Below the pieces are notes generated by a model that was not told where the DNA came from, did no database searches, and saw nothing but the letters and a program-made list of their open reading frames with translations. Below, piece by piece: positions 8,806-18,872 of a stretch of DNA of 64,000 nt; within the stretch, counting starts at the first letter, position 1; each line of letters starts with the position of its first letter. Both the position numbers and the translations under genes were made by a program. Origin of the DNA: an endosymbiont of unidentified scaly snail isolate Monju (GTDB lineage Bacteria > Pseudomonadota > Gammaproteobacteria > Chromatiales > Chromatiaceae); assembly GCF_000801295.1 (NCBI RefSeq), contig NZ_AP012978.1:310001-374000 (forward strand). Reading direction: 5' to 3'.

Positions 8806-9229
8806 GCGCCTGGGCAGCGAGTTTCCGCTGCCCGATTACGCCACGGCGGGCTCTGCCGGGATGGACCTGCGGGCCATGCTCGAGGCGCCACTGGAGCTGG
8901 CGCCCGGCGAGACCGAGCTGATCCCCACCGGCATCGCCATCCACATCGGCGACCCCTCGCTGGCGGCGGTGATCCTGCCGCGCTCTGGCCTGGGCCACAA
9001 GCACGGCATCGTGCTGGGCAACCTGGTGGGGCTGATCGATTCCGACTACCAGGGGCAGCTGTACGTTTCCTGCTGGAACCGGGGACAGAAGACGTTTCGT
9101 ATCGAGGTGGGCGAGCGCATTGCCCAGCTGGTCTTGCTGCCGGTGGTGCGTGCAGTGTTCGAGCAGGTCGAGGAATTCGAGACCAGCGAGCGAGGAGCAG
9201 GCGGATTCGGACATTCAGGACGGCACTGA
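8774..9229 (+). CDS. dut: dUTP diphosphatase
   Basis: 151 residues. All five dUTPase motifs are present: [36 protein letters not shown] and the C-terminal GAGGFGHSG that closes over the active site. It hydrolyses dUTP to dUMP and PPi, preventing uracil incorporation and feeding dTMP synthesis. The ATG at 8774 (MHRLQLKIL) was preferred over an earlier in-frame ATG because it matches the family start. The gene overlaps coaBC upstream and its TGA overlaps the ATG of algC, so coaBC-dut-algC look like one operon. Confidence 0.97.
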   Translation: MHRLQLKILDERLGSEFPLPDYATAGSAGMDLRAMLEAPLELAPGETELIPTGIAIHIGDPSLAAVILPRSGLGHKHGIVLGNLVGLIDSDYQGQLYVSCWNRGQKTFRIEVGERIAQLVLLPVVRAVFEQVEEFETSERGAGGFGHSGRH

Positions 9230-11733
9230 TGGGCATGGAGGCAATCGCCGGAAAACGGTCGGGCAACGGCAAGAGGCGCCGGAATGGTGCTGCGGCCGCC
9301 ACTCCGATGCACTACTTTCTGCCGGTTGCCGCCGGGGTGTTCCTGGCGCTGGCCCTGGTTACCTGGTTGGCGCTCGAGTTCATCGGCGATCTCCAGGCAC
9401 AGTCCGCCCGCACCAGCGTTCAGGGTACTGCCGAGGCGCTCTCGGAGCGGATCGGTGGCTTTCTTGCTGCACGGCGTGAGCTGTTGGGTCTGGTGACCCG
9501 GTCGAGCACGGTGCGCAGGGCCCTGGAGGGTGGAGAGGCCGAGACGTTGAAGCGTATCGCCCAGGCTGCGGCAGCCCTGTTGCCGGGTGCACTTCAGCTG
9601 CGCCTGTTTCCCCAGATGGACGTGGCGCCCGATCCCCGGGGAAAAGCCCCGATGGGTTTCGCGGGCGTGGACATGGTGCGGCGCGCCTTGCAGGGCAAGC
9701 ACCCGCCGGCAGAGATCCACCAGATCATGGCCGGACGCCCTTACCTGGGTATGGCCTTGCCGATCGAGCATGACAAGCGGGTGGTAGGTGCGGCCTTCGT
9801 TGCCTGGCCGCTGAGCCAGTTGCGGCCCCTGGTGTCGGCGCCGAACGTGCCGGGTGTCCTGTGGCTGGTGCAGGGTGAGGCGGATGGCTATGTGATCGCC
9901 TCCAGTGGAACGGGGCACCCGCCGGCTGGCGCAGAGAGTGTGGCCGTGCCGGGCAGTATCTGGCGAATCTTCTACCAGGTGACGCCCCGGTCCACGGGGG
10001 AAGAGGCCACGTTGTTGCTGGCGACAGCCGGTGGGGCACTGTTGCTGGTACTCGGTCTGCTGTTTGTGCGGCAGCAGGCCCTGGTGCGTGATCTGCGGTA
10101 CGACATGGCGGCCCTGGTGGCGCTGGGAGAGGCCATTCAGGAGGGGCATGGTGCCGGTGAGCATGTGCCGCGCACGTCGATGGCGCGTGATGCGATGTTG
10201 TTGCTCAGCGGGATGGCCAAGCGGGCCTATGGCAAGGGGGCGGCCGCCCGGGAGAAACCGCAACCTGTGGTAGTTGCCGACAAACCAAAGCGTGCTCAGC
10301 CACGGGGGGGCGAGGTGCGTACCGGTATCGAAGTGCGCGAGACGCATCAACGAATGCCGGTGAAGGTGGCCGCCAATATATTTCGTGCCTACGATGTACG
10401 AGGGCTGGCTGGCAAGGAGCTGACGCCCGAGGTGGCGCAGGGGCTGGGTTGGGCGCTGGCCGAGATGGCGCAGGCCAACGGGGTCTCGCGCGTCTATGTG
10501 GCGCATGATCCCCGCCTGTCCAGTGCCGATCTCTACGAGGCGATGATCGACGGGCTGGCGGGGCAGGGGATGCAGGTGATCGAACTGGGCATGGGGCCGG
10601 TGGCGCTGCTCTACCACGCCATGCACCAGGATCCGGAATCGGCTGCGGTGATGGTGACCGGCAGCCACAATCCGCCGGAATACAACGGTTTCAAACTCTA
10701 CCTGCGTACCGAGCCGATCCAGGGCGAGCAGTTGCTGGCGTTGCGTGAACGCATGCTCGAAGGCGGTTTCGAGCCGGTCCAGGGGGCGCGCGAGCAACGG
10801 GATGTCCGACGCGAGTACCTGGACGCGGTGGTCGAGAGCGTCACCCTCGGCCGCCCCCTGAAGGTCGTGGTGGACGCGGGCAACGGGGCCGCGGGCGAAC
10901 TGGCCTGCGCCCTGTTCGAGATGCTGGGCTGCGAGGTTACCCCGCTGTACTGCGAACCCGACGGGCAGTTCCCGCATCATCATCCCGATCCCAGTCGTCC
11001 CGAGAACCTGGAAGACCTGCGTCGCGAGGTGGTGGCGCGCAATGCCGACCTGGGGGTCGCCTTCGACGGTGATGGCGATCGTATCGGCGTGGTCGATGAC
11101 CGTGGCGGGCCGGTCTGGCCGGAGCATCTGCTGATGTTGCTGGCGGCCGACGTGTTGCGTCGCCACCCGGGCGTTGACGTGATCTATGACGTGAAGTCCT
11201 CGCGCTATCTTGCGGGATTCATCCTGTCGAATGGCGGCCGGCCGATCATGTGGCGTTCCGGTCACAGCCTGATGAAGGCCAAGATGCGCGAGAGCGGAGC
11301 CCTCATCGGGGGGGAGTTCTCGGGGCACATCTATATCAAGGAACGCTGGTCCGGCAGTGATGATGCCATCTACGTGGCGGTCCGCCTGCTCGAGGTCTTT
11401 GCCGACGATCCCCGTCCGGTGCACGAGCAGGTTGCCGAACTGCCCTACGGCATCGGTACGCCGGAATACCAGTTGCACATGAGCGAAGGCGAGCCCCTGT
11501 TGGCCATGCAGTCGATCATGGCGGCAGCCAATTTCCCCGATGCCCGGGTGGTCGATCTGGACGGTCTGCGCATCGAGTTCGATGATGCCTGGGGCCTGGT
11601 GCGCCCTTCCAATACCATGCCTTCGCTGGTATTTCGTTTCGAGGCCGACTCCCCGGCGGCACTGGAGACGATCAAGCAGCGTTTCCGCGAACTGATGCAG
11701 CAGGCGCTCCCGGACAGGGATCTTCCCTTCTGA
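9229..11733 (+). CDS. algC: Phosphomannomutase/phosphoglucomutase with N-terminal membrane sensor-like domain
   Basis: 834 residues, much longer than a plain mutase (about 460). The C-terminal part from about residue 375 is the enzyme: phosphoserine loop TGSHNPP (S479), metal loop DGDGD (613-617), sugar loop GEFSGH and phosphate-binding RPSNTMPSL. It interconverts 1- and 6-phosphates of mannose and glucose for exopolysaccharide and LPS precursors. The N-terminal extension has a membrane helix at about 28-50, a periplasmic region of about 210 residues, a second helix at about 265-282 and a charged linker. Similar long AlgC proteins exist in pseudomonads. The start codon overlaps the dut stop (TGATG). 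Confidence 0.93.
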   Translation: MGMEAIAGKRSGNGKRRRNGAAAATPMHYFLPVAAGVFLALALVTWLALEFIGDLQAQSARTSVQGTAEALSERIGGFLAARRELLGLVTRSSTVRRALEGGEAETLKRIAQAAAALLPGALQLRLFPQMDVAPDPRGKAPMGFAGVDMVRRALQGKHPPAEIHQIMAGRPYLGMALPIEHDKRVVGAAFVAWPLSQLRPLVSAPNVPGVLWLVQGEADGYVIASSGTGHPPAGAESVAVPGSIWRIFYQVTPRSTGEEATLLLATAGGALLLVLGLLFVRQQALVRDLRYDMAALVALGEAIQEGHGAGEHVPRTSMARDAMLLLSGMAKRAYGKGAAAREKPQPVVVADKPKRAQPRGGEVRTGIEVRETHQRMPVKVAANIFRAYDVRGLAGKELTPEVAQGLGWALAEMAQANGVSRVYVAHDPRLSSADLYEAMIDGLAGQGMQVIELGMGPVALLYHAMHQDPESAAVMVTGSHNPPEYNGFKLYLRTEPIQGEQLLALRERMLEGGFEPVQGAREQRDVRREYLDAVVESVTLGRPLKVVVDAGNGAAGELACALFEMLGCEVTPLYCEPDGQFPHHHPDPSRPENLEDLRREVVARNADLGVAFDGDGDRIGVVDDRGGPVWPEHLLMLLAADVLRRHPGVDVIYDVKSSRYLAGFILSNGGRPIMWRSGHSLMKAKMRESGALIGGEFSGHIYIKERWSGSDDAIYVAVRLLEVFADDPRPVHEQVAELPYGIGTPEYQLHMSEGEPLLAMQSIMAAANFPDARVVDLDGLRIEFDDAWGLVRPSNTMPSLVFRFEADSPAALETIKQRFRELMQQALPDRDLPF

Positions 11734-12669
<936 letters not shown>

Positions 12670-12670
12670 C

Positions 12671-13255
12671 ATGCCAAGACCATCCCGCAAGCAACTGATC
12701 CTCGAGACTCTGGCGCGCGAGCTCGAGGTCAATCCTGGAGACCGTATCACCACCGCCGCGCTGGCGCGCGCGGTGGGCGTCTCCGAGGCGGCCCTGTATC
12801 GGCATTTCCCCAGCAAGGCCCGCATGTTCGAGGGATTGATCGCCTTTGCCGAGGAGACCGTCTTCGTGCGTATCAACCAGATCCTCGAGGCAGAGAAGGA
12901 CACCCGTGTCCGTTGCGCCCAGGTGCTCTATCTGCTGCTGGGCTTTGCCGATCGCAATCCCGGTATCACGCGCGTCCTGCTGGGGGATGCCCTGGTCGGC
13001 GAGCGTGAGCGGTTGCTCGAGCGGGTGCAGCAGTTCTTCGATCGCATCGAGCTGCAATTGCGGCAGATCCTGCGCGAGCAGGTCCTGCAGGGCGACGGCC
13101 GTCTGCAAGTGGAGCCCGCGGCCGGGGCAGCCCTGCTCACCGCCTATATCGAGGGTCGGTTACACCAGTTCCGGCGTTCGCGTTTCGAGCGGTCCTGCCT
13201 CGCTGCCTGGGAGGCCGAGTGGCAGGTGTTGCAGGCGGGTCTATTTGCCGACTGA
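12671..13255 (+). CDS. slmA: Nucleoid occlusion factor SlmA (TetR-type)
   Basis: 194 residues. It has an N-terminal TetR helix-turn-helix (TTAALARAVGVSEAALYRHFPSKARMFEGLI) and an all-helical C-terminal region with the conserved GRLHQFRRSRF segment. SlmA binds specific sites over the chromosome and blocks FtsZ ring assembly over the nucleoid. It starts 1 bp after argB, and argB-slmA probably share a transcript; the same region in enterics has slmA near dut. Its end overlaps the convergent DUF4124 gene by 15 bp. Confidence 0.93.
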   Translation: MPRPSRKQLILETLARELEVNPGDRITTAALARAVGVSEAALYRHFPSKARMFEGLIAFAEETVFVRINQILEAEKDTRVRCAQVLYLLLGFADRNPGITRVLLGDALVGERERLLERVQQFFDRIELQLRQILREQVLQGDGRLQVEPAAGAALLTAYIEGRLHQFRRSRFERSCLAAWEAEWQVLQAGLFAD

Positions 13256-13990
13256 GGCGGCGTCTTCCTTTTCGATGTGCTGCTGCATGACCTCGACGAA
13301 CTGACGCGGCAGGTCGCGTACCGAGGCGCGCTTGCAGAACTCCCGGCCCGAGACGCTGTTCATGCAGGACAGGTCCAGGAAGATGCGCTCCACCCCGCTG
13401 CGTCTGAGGCGTGACACCGTCAGGCTGATGTCGGTGGGCTTGCGTGCTGCGCGGGTGACCAGGATGCGTTCGCCCACGACCTCGACCGGTGTGGTGGCAT
13501 GCTGTTTGGCCCATTCCTTGGCCAGCGGCCAGAGGCGGTCGCACTGGTTGCTGTCGTGGCAGACCACCGCACCGTCGACAGGAATGATTCGCGGCTGCTT
13601 GCGGACGGGCTCCACGTCGCCCGGCGAGTTGGCGCGGAAGCCGTGCTTGAGCTGCCGAAAGCGATTCAGCTCGCGCTGGTACTGGGCGGTGATCCGCTTC
13701 TTGTCAGCCTCGCGCTCGACGATGCGTTGCTGTTCGCGGCGCAAGGCCTCCAGTTCGCGTTCACGCGCGATCTCTTCCGGTGTCTGGGCGCGGTCCACGC
13801 GCTTGACGGCAATGCCGCGTTCGTTGAGTTCCTCGTGTGCCTGATTCACGTATTGCGGAGGGATCGATGTTCCGTAATGGGTGACGCCATTCTCGTCTAC
13901 CCATTTCTTGATGGTGATGCCCCCTGCGGGGCCGGCGAGCATGACCGCCAGAGAGCAGAGTAGTATCGATCTGGCGGGACGGAATCTCAT
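13241..13990 (-). CDS. Exported DUF4124-domain protein
   Basis: About 249 residues. A signal peptide (MRFRPARSILLCSLAVMLAGPAGG) precedes a DUF4124 domain (ITIKKWVDENGVTHYG), a typical short beta-rich periplasmic module. A charged, coiled-coil-prone stretch (about 70-125) follows. The C-terminal half contains paired cysteines (VCHDSNQCDRL and SCMNSVSGREFCKR). The function is unknown. The start at MRFRPARS gives a proper signal peptide and was preferred to a longer frame. Its promoter region is shared with the divergent TauE-type gene. Confidence 0.8.
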   Translation of the reverse strand: MRFRPARSILLCSLAVMLAGPAGGITIKKWVDENGVTHYGTSIPPQYVNQAHEELNERGIAVKRVDRAQTPEEIARERELEALRREQQRIVEREADKKRITAQYQRELNRFRQLKHGFRANSPGDVEPVRKQPRIIPVDGAVVCHDSNQCDRLWPLAKEWAKQHATTPVEVVGERILVTRAARKPTDISLTVSRLRRSGVERIFLDLSCMNSVSGREFCKRASVRDLPRQFVEVMQQHIEKEDAASVGK

Positions 13991-14028
13991 GTAATGCACC
14001 TCGGTCGCGGATTGCTGCACACGGGCTC

Positions 14029-14036
14029 ATTATAAT
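14029..14036. promoter_or_regulatory. Overlapping divergent -10 boxes (ATTATAAT)
   Basis: The octamer ATTATAAT contains TATAAT on both strands. It sits midway between the divergent DUF4124 gene (start 13990) and the TauE gene (start 14067). No clear -35 is visible on either side. Confidence 0.5.
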
Positions 14037-14066
14037 GCGAGGGTATCGACCTCACCCGGATTCTCC

Positions 14067-14813
14067 GTGGACCAGCTCATACTTTTTGCCGTTTCCCTGG
14101 TCGCCAACACCTTTTCCGCCTTTGCCGGGGGTGGGGCAGGCCTGTTGCAACTGCCGATCCTGATCTTCCTTGGACTGCCTTTCGCCATTGCCCTGGCGAC
14201 GCACAAGGTCGCTTCGGTTGCGCTGGGGGTGGGCGCCACCCTGCGCCACCTGCGTGAAGGTCATCTCGAACGGCGCTTCGTGCTGTTCATCCTCGCTACC
14301 GGCCTGCCGGGGGTGGTGCTCGGTGCCTCGGTCATTCTTCAGGTGCCGGGACGCTGGGCCGAGATTGCGCTGGGCCTGCTCACCCTGGGGCTGGGCGTCT
14401 ATTCGTTCATTCGCAAGGAGCTGGGACAGGAGACGCGCCTGCAGCATCAGAGCGGCCGGGGTTTGTGGTTTGGTGGCCTGGTGCTGTTTGTCATCGGTGT
14501 GCTCAACGGCTCGCTCACTTCAGGCACCGGGCTGTTCGTCACCCTCTGGCTGGTACGCTGGTTTGGTGCCGACTACAAGAGCGCCGTGGCCTATACGCTG
14601 ATCCTGGTCGGCCTGTTCTGGAATGGCAGCGGTGCACTCACCCTCGGCTTGCTCGGCGAGATCCGCTGGGACTGGCTGCCGGCCTTGCTGGCGGGCTCGC
14701 TGGCCGGCGGCTATCTCGGTGCGCACCTGGCCATCCGCCAGGGCAACCGCTGGATCAAGCGGGTGTTCGAGATCGTCACCGTGCTGGTGGGCCTGCGGCT
14801 GATCTGGGGCTGA
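14067..14813 (+). CDS. TauE/SafE family sulfite-exporter-type permease
   Basis: 248 residues with eight predicted hydrophobic segments. The family's N-terminal signature NTFSAFAGGGAGLLQLPIL and the mid-protein repeat of the fold (GVLNGSLTSGTGLF) are present. TauE/SafE proteins are proposed to move sulfite, sulfoacetate or related organosulfur anions across the inner membrane; the substrate here is unknown. The start is GTG. The -10-like TATAAT is about 30 bp upstream. Confidence 0.85.
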   Translation: MDQLILFAVSLVANTFSAFAGGGAGLLQLPILIFLGLPFAIALATHKVASVALGVGATLRHLREGHLERRFVLFILATGLPGVVLGASVILQVPGRWAEIALGLLTLGLGVYSFIRKELGQETRLQHQSGRGLWFGGLVLFVIGVLNGSLTSGTGLFVTLWLVRWFGADYKSAVAYTLILVGLFWNGSGALTLGLLGEIRWDWLPALLAGSLAGGYLGAHLAIRQGNRWIKRVFEIVTVLVGLRLIWG

Positions 14814-14858
14814 GATGAGGGTGTCGGGCCTCGGCCCGACAAGCGGGGCAGGCGATGT

Positions 14859-15497
14859 TCAGACGCCGTAGCGCTCGCGATAGGCGCGGACCCGTTCCAG
14901 GTCCTGCTCGTCACCGCGTTGCTCCAGGTAGCCGATGAGATCTTCCAGCCGCGCGATGGCAGCGACCGGGATACCGTAATCGGCCTCGACCTCCTGGATG
15001 GCGGAACGCTCGCCCTGGCCCCGTTCCTGGCGGTCGAGCGCGATGACCACGCCGGCGGGAGTGGCACCTTCGGCGGCGATGATGTCCATGGACTCGCGGA
15101 TCGCGGTGCCGGCAGTGATGACGTCGTCGATGATGAGGATGCGGCCCTCCAGTGGGTGGCCGACGATGCGCCCGCCCTCGCCGTGGGTCTTGGCTTCCTT
15201 GCGGTTGAAGGCATAGGGCTTGTCGATACCGTGGTGCTCGAACAGCGCAGCGGCGGTGACCGCGGCCAGCGGGATGCCCTTGTAGGCCGGGCCGTAGAGC
15301 ACGTCGAAGTCGATGCCTGCTTCGACGATGGCCTGTGCGTAGAAGCGGCCCAGGCGTGCCAGCGCGCCGCCGGTGTCGAACAGGCCGGCATTGAAGAAGT
15401 AGGGGCTGATGCGCCCGGATTTCAGCGTGAACTCGCCGAAGCGCAGCACGCCGCGTTCGAGGGCGAAGTCGAGAAAGTCGCGTCGAAAGTCCTGCAT
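14859..15497 (-). CDS. pyrE: Orotate phosphoribosyltransferase
   Basis: 212 residues, the family length. The PRPP-binding loop [13 protein letters not shown], the substrate-side [11 protein letters not shown] and [10 protein letters not shown] blocks are all present. It converts orotate and PRPP to OMP, the fifth step of pyrimidine synthesis. The ATG at MQDFRRDF matches the family start; an upstream in-frame extension runs into the divergent xthA gene and was rejected. pyrE and xthA are divergently arranged with about 42 bp between starts. Confidence 0.97.
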   Translation of the reverse strand: MQDFRRDFLDFALERGVLRFGEFTLKSGRISPYFFNAGLFDTGGALARLGRFYAQAIVEAGIDFDVLYGPAYKGIPLAAVTAAALFEHHGIDKPYAFNRKEAKTHGEGGRIVGHPLEGRILIIDDVITAGTAIRESMDIIAAEGATPAGVVIALDRQERGQGERSAIQEVEADYGIPVAAIARLEDLIGYLEQRGDEQDLERVRAYRERYGV

Positions 15498-15526
15498 GAC
15501 GGGCCTCATTCGTGGTGAAGCGCCAG

Positions 15527-15532
15527 TATAAT
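15527..15532 (+). promoter_or_regulatory. Consensus -10 box just upstream of xthA
   Basis: A perfect TATAAT ends seven bases before the xthA ATG. If used, transcription would begin at or within a base or two of the start codon, giving a leaderless mRNA. The -35 region is poor. Confidence 0.5.
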
Positions 15533-15539
15533 GCGACAG

Positions 15540-16313
15540 ATGCGCGTCATCACCTGCAATCTCAACGGCATCCGCTCGGCGGGCCGCAAGGGTTTCTTCC
15601 ACTGGCTGCGCCGGCAGAAGGCCGATGTGGTCTGCCTGCAGGAGCTCAAGGCCCAGGTTCACCAGCTCGAGGATTCACTGTACTGGCCGCCCAGCTTTCA
15701 TTGCTATTACCACCCGGCCGAGAAGAAGGGCTACAGCGGGGTGGGCATCTATTGCCGGCGCGAGCCCGACGCGGTGATCGAGGGTGTGGGGCGGCCCGAG
15801 TTCGACCGTGAGGGGCGCTGGATCGAGGCCCGCTTCGGCGACCTGCACATCGTCTCGCTCTACCTTCCCTCGGGCTCGTCCAGCGAAGAACGCCAGCAGG
15901 TGAAGTTCCAGGTGCTCGACTGGCTGCTGCCGTATCTGGTCGAGCGACGCGAGTCGGGTCAGCGGCTGATCGTCTGCGGCGATCTGAATATCGCGCACAA
16001 GAAGGAAGACCTGAAGAACTGGCGCGGCAACCAGAAGAACTCGGGTTTCCTGCCCGAGGAGCGCGCCTGGATGGACCGTCTGTTCGGCGAGGCGGGCTTC
16101 GTCGATGCCTTCCGCCAGGTCAATCGCGAAGCCGACCAGTACACCTGGTGGTCGAATCGCGGACGTGCCTGGGAAAAGAACGTGGGCTGGCGCATCGACT
16201 ACCAGGTGGTCACGCCGGATCTGGCCGACCGTGTCCAGGCAGCAGGCATCTACAAGCGCAAGCGCTTTTCCGACCATGCACCGCTGATCATGGACTATGC
16301 ACTCGAGGACTGA
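15540..16313 (+). CDS. xthA: Exodeoxyribonuclease III (AP endonuclease)
   Basis: 257 residues. It is an exonuclease-endonuclease-phosphatase fold protein with CNLNGIRSA at the start, the metal-binding glutamate in [15 protein letters not shown], and SDHAPL near the C-terminus. It cleaves DNA 5' to abasic sites and removes 3' blocks in base-excision repair. The ATG at 15540 ([10 protein letters not shown]) fits homologues; an ATG at 15531 in frame overlaps the -10 box. Its end overlaps ampG by 17 bp. Confidence 0.94.
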   Translation: MRVITCNLNGIRSAGRKGFFHWLRRQKADVVCLQELKAQVHQLEDSLYWPPSFHCYYHPAEKKGYSGVGIYCRREPDAVIEGVGRPEFDREGRWIEARFGDLHIVSLYLPSGSSSEERQQVKFQVLDWLLPYLVERRESGQRLIVCGDLNIAHKKEDLKNWRGNQKNSGFLPEERAWMDRLFGEAGFVDAFRQVNREADQYTWWSNRGRAWEKNVGWRIDYQVVTPDLADRVQAAGIYKRKRFSDHAPLIMDYALED

Positions 16314-17637
16314 ACGTATCGGCTGGCGCGAGGCCCTGTTGCACCTGCGCGACTGGCGGGTGCTGCGCATCGGCCTGCTGGGTTTCTCCTCCGGCCTGCC
16401 GCTGCTGCTGGTATTCGGCACCCTGTCGTTCTGGCTGCGCGAGGCGGGCATCGACCGCTCCACCATCGGCTACATCAGCTGGGTGGCGCTGGCCTATGCC
16501 TTCAAGGTGGTCTGGTCGCCGCTGGTCGATCGCCTGCCCATCCCCGTGCTCACCCCCGCCCTGGGTCGTCGCCGGGCCTGGCTGCTGGCAACCCAGCTGG
16601 TCATCGCCGGCGGCCTGGTGGGGATGGCATTGAGTGATCCGGCGTGGCAGCTCGAACGGGTGGTCTGGCTGGCGCTACTGGTGGCGGTCGCCTCGGCGAC
16701 CCAGGACGTGGCAGTGGATGCCTACCGCATCGAGAGCGCGGGCACGCGGATGCAGGGCATCCTTACGGCCTTCTACACCACCGGTTACCGGGTCGCCATG
16801 TTCGTGTCCTCGGCAGGCGCCTTGTGGATCGCGGCGCGCTTCGATCCCGACGAGGCCAGCTATCAGCAGGGGCCCTGGCTGGCCGCCTACGGCATCATGG
16901 CCTTGCTGATGGGGATTGGCATCCTCACCACCCTGTTTTCGCCGGAGCCCGAGCGCACCGTGGAGCCCGAGCCGCTGGTGGGCGACCGCTCGGAACGGCT
17001 GGCCGCCTGGCTGCGCAGCGCGGTCTGGGAGCCTTTTGCCGAGTTCTTCCAGCGTCACGGCGGCAAGGCTGCGCTGGTGTTGGCGCTGATTGCCGGTTAC
17101 CGGTTGTCGGACATCGTGCTCGGGGCCATTGCCAACGTGTTCTACAAGGACATGGGGTTTTCCAAGGACGAGATCGCGCTGGTCTCCAAGGGCTTCGGCA
17201 TCTACGTGACCATCCTTGGCGGTTTCCTGGGAGGCGTGGCGGTCTATCGCTTCGGGGTGATGGTGGTGTTGTTCGCCGGTGCCGTACTGGCCGCGGCAAC
17301 CAATCTGCTGTTTGCCTGGCTGGCGGTGCGCGGGCACGATTTCTGGGGTCTGGTGGCGGTGGTGGGCATGGACAACCTGGCTGCCGGGGTGGCCATCTCG
17401 GCCTTCGTGGCCTATCTCTCCGGGTTGGTGAACATCCGCTTCTCGGCCACCCAGTACGCCCTGTTCAGCTCGGTGATGTTGCTGTTGCCCAAGTTCCTGG
17501 GTGGCTTCTCGGGGGTGCTGGTCGACCGCCTGGGCTATCCGGCCTTCTTCACCCTCACCGCGCTGGCCGGGGTGCCGGTGCTGCTGCTGGTGGCCGCGGC
17601 CTGGCGTTGGACCGAGGTGCAGATGGACGATGATTGA
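16297..17637 (+). CDS. ampG: MFS transporter, AmpG-type muropeptide permease
   Basis: 446 residues with 12 predicted membrane helices. LLGFSSGLPLLLVFGTLSFWLREAGID, AFKVVWSPLVDR, GRRRAWLL and SATQDVAVDAYRIE match the AmpG subgroup. It should import GlcNAc-anhydroMurNAc peptides for cell-wall recycling. The start lies inside the end of xthA and the stop overlaps the next gene, so xthA-ampG-TauE/SafE form a compact operon. Confidence 0.87.
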   Translation: MHSRTERIGWREALLHLRDWRVLRIGLLGFSSGLPLLLVFGTLSFWLREAGIDRSTIGYISWVALAYAFKVVWSPLVDRLPIPVLTPALGRRRAWLLATQLVIAGGLVGMALSDPAWQLERVVWLALLVAVASATQDVAVDAYRIESAGTRMQGILTAFYTTGYRVAMFVSSAGALWIAARFDPDEASYQQGPWLAAYGIMALLMGIGILTTLFSPEPERTVEPEPLVGDRSERLAAWLRSAVWEPFAEFFQRHGGKAALVLALIAGYRLSDIVLGAIANVFYKDMGFSKDEIALVSKGFGIYVTILGGFLGGVAVYRFGVMVVLFAGAVLAAATNLLFAWLAVRGHDFWGLVAVVGMDNLAAGVAISAFVAYLSGLVNIRFSATQYALFSSVMLLLPKFLGGFSGVLVDRLGYPAFFTLTALAGVPVLLLVAAAWRWTEVQMDDD

Positions 17638-18298
17638 GGTCGGTCTGCTCGGTGCCCTGCTGGTGGGGCTGCTCGGTGGTGTGCACTGCGTGGGCATGTG
17701 CGGCGGTATCGTGGGTGCCCTCTCGCTGGGGCTGCCGGCCGAACGCTCGCGCTGGCCTCTGTTGCTGGCCTACAACCTCGGGCGGATCGCCAGCTACACC
17801 CTGGCCGGCGCCATCGCCGGCGGGTTGGGGGTGTTCTTCTCGGGGCTGCTGCCGGTGCAGCAGGCGCAACAGGTGCTGCTGGGGCTTGCGGGCGGCTTCA
17901 TGGTGCTGTTGGGGCTGTACCTGGGCGGCTGGTGGCGTCTGCTGGCACGCGTGGAACAGGCCGGTGGCATGCTGTGGCGGCGTATCGAGCCCTGGGGGCG
18001 CGGTCTGCTGCCGGTGCGGCGTCCCGCCCAGGCGCTGGCGCTGGGTGTGCTCTGGGGCTGGCTGCCCTGTGGGCTGGTCTACAGTGTGCTGATCTGGTCG
18101 GTCTCGGCCGGTGGCGCGCTGGAGGGCGCGCTGCTGATGCTGGTCTTCGGGCTGGGCACCCTGCCCAACCTGTTGCTGATGGGGGCGGCGGCCGCGACCG
18201 TACAGCGTTTGGTGCGCCGCCCCGGGGTAAGGCAGGCCGCGGGCGCGCTGGTGGCAGCCTTTGGCCTGTGGCAACTCTGGCGCGCGCTCAGCGGGTGA
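17630..18298 (+). CDS. TauE/SafE family protein, COG2836 type (HCxGMCGG)
   Basis: 222 residues with about six hydrophobic segments. The characteristic GGVHCVGMCGG near the N-terminus and WLPCGLVYS in the second half place it in the COG2836 branch, which often accompanies cytochrome oxidase or copper assembly genes. The paired cysteines suggest metal or thiol chemistry rather than simple sulfite export. The role is uncertain. Start overlaps the ampG stop; its end overlaps the convergent DUF4426 gene by 11 bp. Confidence 0.82.
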   Translation: MIEVGLLGALLVGLLGGVHCVGMCGGIVGALSLGLPAERSRWPLLLAYNLGRIASYTLAGAIAGGLGVFFSGLLPVQQAQQVLLGLAGGFMVLLGLYLGGWWRLLARVEQAGGMLWRRIEPWGRGLLPVRRPAQALALGVLWGWLPCGLVYSVLIWSVSAGGALEGALLMLVFGLGTLPNLLLMGAAAATVQRLVRRPGVRQAAGALVAAFGLWQLWRALSG

Positions 18299-18722
18299 AG
18301 AATTCCTGGTCGAAGCGGGCGTGCAGGGGGTTGCCCTGGCCCTTGGGCAACACTTCGATCTCGAAGGTCAGGTGCTCCCGGTGGGCGACCGGAAAGTCGG
18401 CGATGTAGTAGATGGCATCCCCTTCGCGGATTTCGCGTACCGGGATGTTGCGCTTCTGTCCCATCAGGTTGTGCGCTGTGACCTTCAGCCTCGCCTGGAC
18501 CGGGGTGCCGATGGTGTCGGTGGTTTCGCGGATCACGGTGATGTTCACCATGCCGCGGCTGGTGCTGCGCTGGATGCCATAGCTGCGGGCCACCTCGGGC
18601 GCGAGGCTGTCGGTGGTGAAGGCATTGTGGTGGATGGCGTAACCCGCGGAGCGGGTGACATTTTCCGCCAGTGCCAGCCCGGCAAACAGGAGCAGCAGGG
18701 GGAGCAGGATGAGTCGTTTCAT
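18288..18722 (-). CDS. Exported DUF4426 protein
   Basis: 144 residues. A cleavable signal peptide (MKRLILLPLLLLFAGLALA) is followed by the DUF4426 domain, with GYAIHHNAFTTDSLAPEVARSYGI and GMVNITVI. The family is restricted largely to Gammaproteobacteria and its function is unknown; in many genomes it lies near yggT-proC, as it nearly does here. It is monocistronic in appearance. Confidence 0.85.
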   Translation of the reverse strand: MKRLILLPLLLLFAGLALAENVTRSAGYAIHHNAFTTDSLAPEVARSYGIQRSTSRGMVNITVIRETTDTIGTPVQARLKVTAHNLMGQKRNIPVREIREGDAIYYIADFPVAHREHLTFEIEVLPKGQGNPLHARFDQEFFTR

Positions 18723-18872
18723 GGCGGATCTCCTTTTTTCTTCCCGAATTGTAGTACGGCCCTGTCTGATAAGACCGGGAAAAGGGAAGATTTAGTTCCT
18801 GCGGAAGCGTCTGAATCAGGGCGCCGCGCGCGGGAGGCGGCGGGGCCTGGGTCCAGGGACTCTCGTCGGGGA

